This document shows, in pieces, positions 59,216-64,000 of a stretch of DNA of 64,000 bases. This stretch comes from Smittia aterrima (taxonomy: Eukaryota > Arthropoda > Insecta > Diptera > Chironomidae). The notes beneath the pieces are model-generated. The model saw only the letters and a program-made list of their open reading frames with translations. It did no database searches and was not told the origin of the DNA. Location: NCBI GenBank assembly GCA_033063855.1, contig CP093830.1:6200854-6264853 (forward strand), given 5' to 3'. Both the position numbers and the translations under genes were made by a program. Each line of letters opens with the position of its first letter. The stretch's first letter is position 1.

Positions 59216-62200
59216 GAGAACGTACTGACTGCGCTTTTCATCATTTTTCTTTATTTACCAATTCAATGGTTTTGCATGCAACGAGCATCGTTGGGAGCTA
59301 TAAAATTGGTTTCATTGAAATAGAAAATATTGATCCGCACATAAATCTCTCTACCGCTTACGCTAGTGCTTCGAGTACTGCTCCTGCTGCTGCTGCTTTT
59401 GCGAAGGGAATGACATTCGCTTATGACTTTATTTCGAATTCCATGGAAGTGCTGAGGGAGTTTTTCACACGCAAACCTCAAATTTGATTTAGAGAAAAAT
59501 GTAAAACGTGAAAGGAAAAAGAAGGCGAGGGGCGAGAGGGAGTTGCACTTCAATAAATCACTCGCAAACGCAAGCTTCGACTCAAATCGAGACGTTTTTC
59601 TCATAAAAATGTCGGATCATGAAAATGTGAACACGGAAAGTCCTTTTCTCAATTTCACGCACGACTCGTCGTCACTTCCTACCAATTGAAAGAAAAAGAA
59701 AAATTAAGTCACAACACAACTAATAGAGGAACGTTCCTGCAAGCAATATTGAGTTTCATATCCGGTTGGAAAATTGTTTTAAGAGAAGCCCTCAACAATC
59801 TCATAGATAAACAAGTGGTTTTCGTTAATTATGTTTATTGAGCACGAAGTGCAAACAAATTTTTCTCGACTATGTGAAAGTCATGATTTTTTAGGGTTCT
59901 TTGAAACATAAAACAGAGATTTAGTCATTTAAACATGAAGAGAGGAAGAAGAAACTTAGAGAAAGATCTAAGGAACATGTGTGTAAATATCTCGTTTCTA
60001 TCTCTCTCACTCCTTCTTCTTCGGCCAGAATATCATGAAACAAATCAGTGAATGAGATTTTAAATGAAACAGAAGGAAGAGTTGTTGGGATTGTTTCAAG
60101 ATTGCGTCGCATGCCTTGTCATCTTTGATGAAAATTTAATGAGAAAAGAGTTGAAACGCAGAAGTTTCGCTTGTGAGTTAATGAGAAAAGGTTGTCTTGT
60201 GTCTCTTCAGCAATTAAGAACGAAATTCATGTTCGGGTGTGAACAAAAGTTACGTCAGAAAAATAACATCACAGAATTTATGATTGCCCCCATCGAAACC
60301 GTTTATTCTTTGACCTCAAAACAATCAAATAAACTTCACTCATATCTAATCACAGCGCGTGACGTGAACACTGACGGATCCCAAATGTTTTACAGCTTCT
60401 TTAATAAGTTATGATCGCAGACAGCGTCGAGAATTGTTGAGGTTTCCGTTGTTTCTCGAATTTTCTCATATTGCAAAATTAAAATAAACTTTTGCTGAAT
60501 CTGCAAACTAAACTTTAAACAAACTACCATCAGATTTCCCTTAGATCCATGCTCCCTCATCCGATTACGTCACCTCATCATAACTTTTTCAAATCTCGAG
60601 GTAGAGAAATTGATTCACAAGGCATCAATTCTTCTTTACATTAATGAAATCATTTGAGCGAAAAATGAGAAATTAATGCGGAGCTATTAGACCAAAAGGC
60701 TTATTCAAAGTCGTCTCGGGCATGTTCGTTAAAAATGAGCTTCGACGTTGGCCAAGACCACGAACGGTTCGAATCGAAGAAGAAGAAGATGAAAATTGAA
60801 ATATTAAAAAACTTATAACTTTATTATGTAAATTGATTTTTGAAATCGTTAATAAGAAAGAAACAGAGAGAGATAGAAGAATCGAAAAACTTTAATGAGT
60901 CGCGCGGCGAATATCTTTACAATAATCGCGGCGTGAGATGTCCAGTAGGATTTCTGTGTGTTTCTCTCATTCCGTGCCATCGCTTGATTCCAATAAATTG
61001 AATTCTCGAACTAGATGCTTATTAATATTCAGATTACTAGTTGTGCTGTTGCTCTCGCCTTGGTATCGTGCATAAATTAAGACCGAGAGCTTCAAGTAGA
61101 GGCCTAAGAGATTATGGAATTTAATTAAATCGATCAGGTTTAAGTTTCGAGTTGGATAGAAGCGAACAAAACTTTTTGCTCTGTTGTTTGGGTTTTTCGG
61201 GAATGGAATTCACAGACGCAAATTGTTTTTAGTTTTGTGGGGCCTCGAGCTCTTTTTATTCTACTGCATAGAACATTTATCTTCATTTCACTTCTCTATA
61301 AATCATCGTTCAAAACTCAAAACTGACCAGCCCTCGAACAAAAAAAAATGCAAAAAAATATTAGCAAGTTCATTAAAATTCTCGCATAAGAAAAATATTC
61401 TGTCGAAACTTATTACTTCCTTCGATTCTTCGAATCGCTTTCGGTTCGCTCTTTTTTTTTTGACGAACTCACCTTCTGCATCTTAATGAGAGTTCATTAA
61501 ATGCTTTGGAACATTGACTGTTACGCTCATCAATCATTCATTTCTGCTTCTTCACTGTCGAATAAGAGACGTCGGTCGAAATGTTTTGGCAAACTGAACT
61601 CTTCTGTTCAGGAGTTGTTTGGAAGCATTGTCAGTGATGGTAAAGTTCAGGAAGCTCCTCACGTAATATCTCTTTGACCCCGCAGCTGTATCACTCAACA
61701 GAGTTCATGAGCAATCATCTAAAGCCTTCGTTCGTTCCAAGCTTCTCATCAGACGATCCTTTTGTAACTTTTTTCGAATCTCTCGCCCACCACCCTCCAA
61801 TTAAGTCCATGAAAACTTTCACATTTTAAAAAGATAGTTGAGCTGAGCTGGATCTTTGTAGCCTGGATGTTGATTCATTAAGGAATTACAGTGGCAATCA
61901 ATGCTATCACGTTTCAAAGAAGGGATACCGAATAGAAAGAAGGAACTTAATTATTTTTCCTTGTGCAGCAACATTAAGTGCTTCGAGCGATGGAAACATG
62001 AAAAGAATTCTCGTTGCAGGAAAAATTAGCGCGCTCAGCTTTTCCTCGCTCGTTAACGAAGCTGAGTGGAAAGTGCCGAGAAACATGAAATTTTTTAATT
62101 CAACTTCCGTTAACACTGAAATTAGTTTTGAGAACTTTCATTTCAAAAAAAGGAGGAAGAGCGATGAAAAGTTGAATCTGCGATTTATTTTGTGAAATCA

Positions 62201-64000
62201 GTTACGAGAGTTCAGCTCCAGCGAATTGAGATTGCATTGCAGTGAGATGGGGGATAAAGCAAATTGAATAACATCAGTAGCCCCTTCGTGTCTCTCACTC
62301 GAGGGACACATAAATCAACGCCAAAGTGGGCGAAAAAATTGCGGAAGATGAAAAATGAATTCTCGTAGCAATCACATGTCCAGATGAGAACTCATTTATC
62401 CATTGTTTCTTCATCTCAAACCATTAATCTTTCATTTTCATTCGTCTCTACAGGAGAGAATGGATCCAACTTTTTCAATCCAACAAAACGAAACAAATTT
62501 GTTACGAGAATTTTTCAATTCAAGGATTTTAATTGCTTTCAAAGGAACAAAGCCAAACGACGATGATGAGAAAGCGAGATGAACGTGACAAATGTAAAAA
62601 TTCAAATTGTAACGTTGACGAGGGAAAAATGTTGAATCAACAACTTTTTTTTATTCGCCTTTTCGCCTTTGACTTTGATTGCAACTCGTAAGCCTTTGAT
62701 GAAATGCATAATGTGAGATCAAACGTTTGAAGCTAATGTTCTACGGAGTGGAAAATGTTTCGCACGACTCAAATGAGATTCCTTTAAAAGTCGAATGATG
62801 CAAATGCGCCTCAAAGGATTCATTGTTACCCGCACATCAAAGATTCATAACTCAGAAAGACTTGAACCTTTCGCGCAACACTTTTCTTCTCTCCATCGCG
62901 AATGAAGGGCTCTCAAATCTTTTGATGTCTCTTGTGGAAAATTGCAAGGATTTTCATTTCGCGATAATGCTACTTGAAGTCTCTGTTCGTTTCAGCTAAC
63001 ATTGAGTTTTAATTTCTCACTTTCTCATATGAGCCTTGAAGAAGCTCTAAAATAAATATTCCAATGATGAATTTCTCATACGAAAGTTCGTGACAGAATT
63101 TCCAAAAACTTCCCCAAAATGAAGCTAACAAAACAACATTGATAATCGTAAAACTGCAGCATTAACACGACTGTCAGACGACAGTGAAATTGTTTCGTAC
63201 TAAAAATAAAGTTCATCGAACGAAGCTACAAATGTTTTATGTCGGATAATGTTGCTGCTGCTGTCTTGTTCCTAAAACGACATTCCAGCATTCTCGCACG
63301 TGCGGGTAGACAAATAGCGGCAATTACCAAACTAACAATTGTCTTAAAAGTTGTAAATTATTGAGCGATAAAAAAAAGAGAAGCAGACTTTGTCATAAAA
63401 CTAAAATTGGAAAGTCGAACACGACATAGATGAGTCATTGTGCTATTTCCACGTCAAGTTTATCGGAAAATGTTCCGTGAAACTCGACATTCAAGCGCCG
63501 CTACCTTCAATTACTGCAAAAGTCATGTCACAACCCGTCAAACCAAACACACCTTTGACGATTCCGTGGAATGGTGTCACGCTACGAGCATAAATTATCG
63601 GACATTAATCCCGTAAGGCAACGCGTCAGGCGGCGACTAAAGTGCTTCGTAATTGAGCTTATTTCTCAGAGCTGGGCGTTCATGTTGAGTCGAGATCCTT
63701 ATGAGCTTCGCGAAAGAGCTTGAATATTAGTTTTATGGCCACTACGTCAACCAAATACGCTTCATCGAAATAATATTTTACGACTTAATCACGCGACGAC
63801 TGTTCCGTCATTAAGTTGAGCCCAATGACATGGAATGAAAAGGAAAATTTTCTTCCGTTGGTCGGCAATTTAACGACTGATGATTGATTAGCAACGTGAG
63901 TGTTTCTAAAATTAGAAAATCAAATGAAAATTGGTAAATTAATTGTGCGAACAGGTTTGTGGGTTTCGTTCTGTGGTTTGCGGTTAGGAAAGTTTGGCAA

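Larger units (their letters stand above)
52952..64000. other. Eleven-kilobase region without a recognisable gene
   Basis: Possible 5'UTR intron and upstream regulatory DNA of the MOXD1-like gene, then unassigned sequence. Simple repeats: AATA tract at 55534-55551 and GAGT tract at 59196-59215. An ATG-initiated 116-codon frame (60064-60414, plus) has an AATAAA about 70 bp later but no signal peptide, domain or splice evidence, so I do not call it. A 73-codon frame from 59266 with a short Ala run is likewise not called. Confidence 0.35.

Noticed and set aside
59266..59487. 73-codon ATG frame with a short Ala run
   Set aside because: The Ala run is a GCT microsatellite; no homology, promoter or poly-A signal supports a gene.
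60064..60414. ATG-initiated 116-codon frame with a nearby AATAAA
   Set aside because: No signal peptide, domain or splice evidence, and frames of this size are expected by chance in 64 kb; left uncalled.
1..64000. CRISPR arrays, operons or bacterial-type regulatory features
   Set aside because: No regularly spaced repeats were found, and all recognisable genes are spliced or of eukaryotic type.

Overview
The window reads as nuclear DNA of an insect, most likely a dipteran and plausibly a lower dipteran (midge-like). Supporting points: a clear Krüppel orthologue with a PEDLSMH CtBP motif, very short introns (about 54-80 bp in most genes) with GTRAG donors, TATA plus TCAGT-type initiators, AATAAA signals, and moderate AT richness. 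The species cannot be named from the sequence alone. I rebuilt eleven spliced or intronless protein genes by matching reading phase across splice sites; each rebuilt CDS length is a multiple of three. There are also three tRNA-His genes and one truncated gene copy.

Layout. 1-2.9 kb: a secreted leucine-rich-repeat protein whose start codon appears to be split by an intron. 2.9-16.5 kb: the Krüppel gap gene (two exons) in a gene-poor setting, with K50-homeodomain-type sites around its first exon and intron. 16.5-17.3 kb: two identical tRNA-His genes. 17.7-20.7 kb: Cdk12, six exons, minus strand. 21.9-29.9 kb: four tandem minus-strand genes, each pairing a Gag-like CCHC zinc-knuckle exon with a retropepsin-like exon that has lost its catalytic Asp. 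They share an intron position, a TATA-initiator promoter and a 5'UTR motif. 30.6-32.7 kb: an alkaline-phosphatase-fold DUF229 membrane protein, divergent from the fourth Gag-like gene. A truncated copy of its first exon lies beside the second Gag-like gene at nearly the same spacing, so the divergent pair seems to have duplicated together. 32.8-34.2 kb: a ZAD/C2H2 zinc-finger gene, convergent and with overlapping 3' signals. 34.4-35.8 kb: an intronless F-box/LRR gene. 36.2 kb: a third tRNA-His with a compensated stem change. 36.8-37.2 kb: a tiny three-exon gene for a secreted glycine-rich peptide. 37.2-48.5 kb: no recognisable gene. 48.5-52.8 kb: a DOMON / copper type II monooxygenase family gene with most copper ligands replaced. 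53-64 kb: no recognisable gene.

The best candidate for an undescribed system is the tandem array of spliced, protease-dead Gag-like genes. It looks like a retroelement gag-pro module that was captured once, acquired an intron and a host-type promoter, and then expanded with its divergent neighbour. Krüppel, Cdk12, DUF229, ZAD-ZNF and F-box are ordinary insect gene families; nothing here suggests that they work as one pathway.
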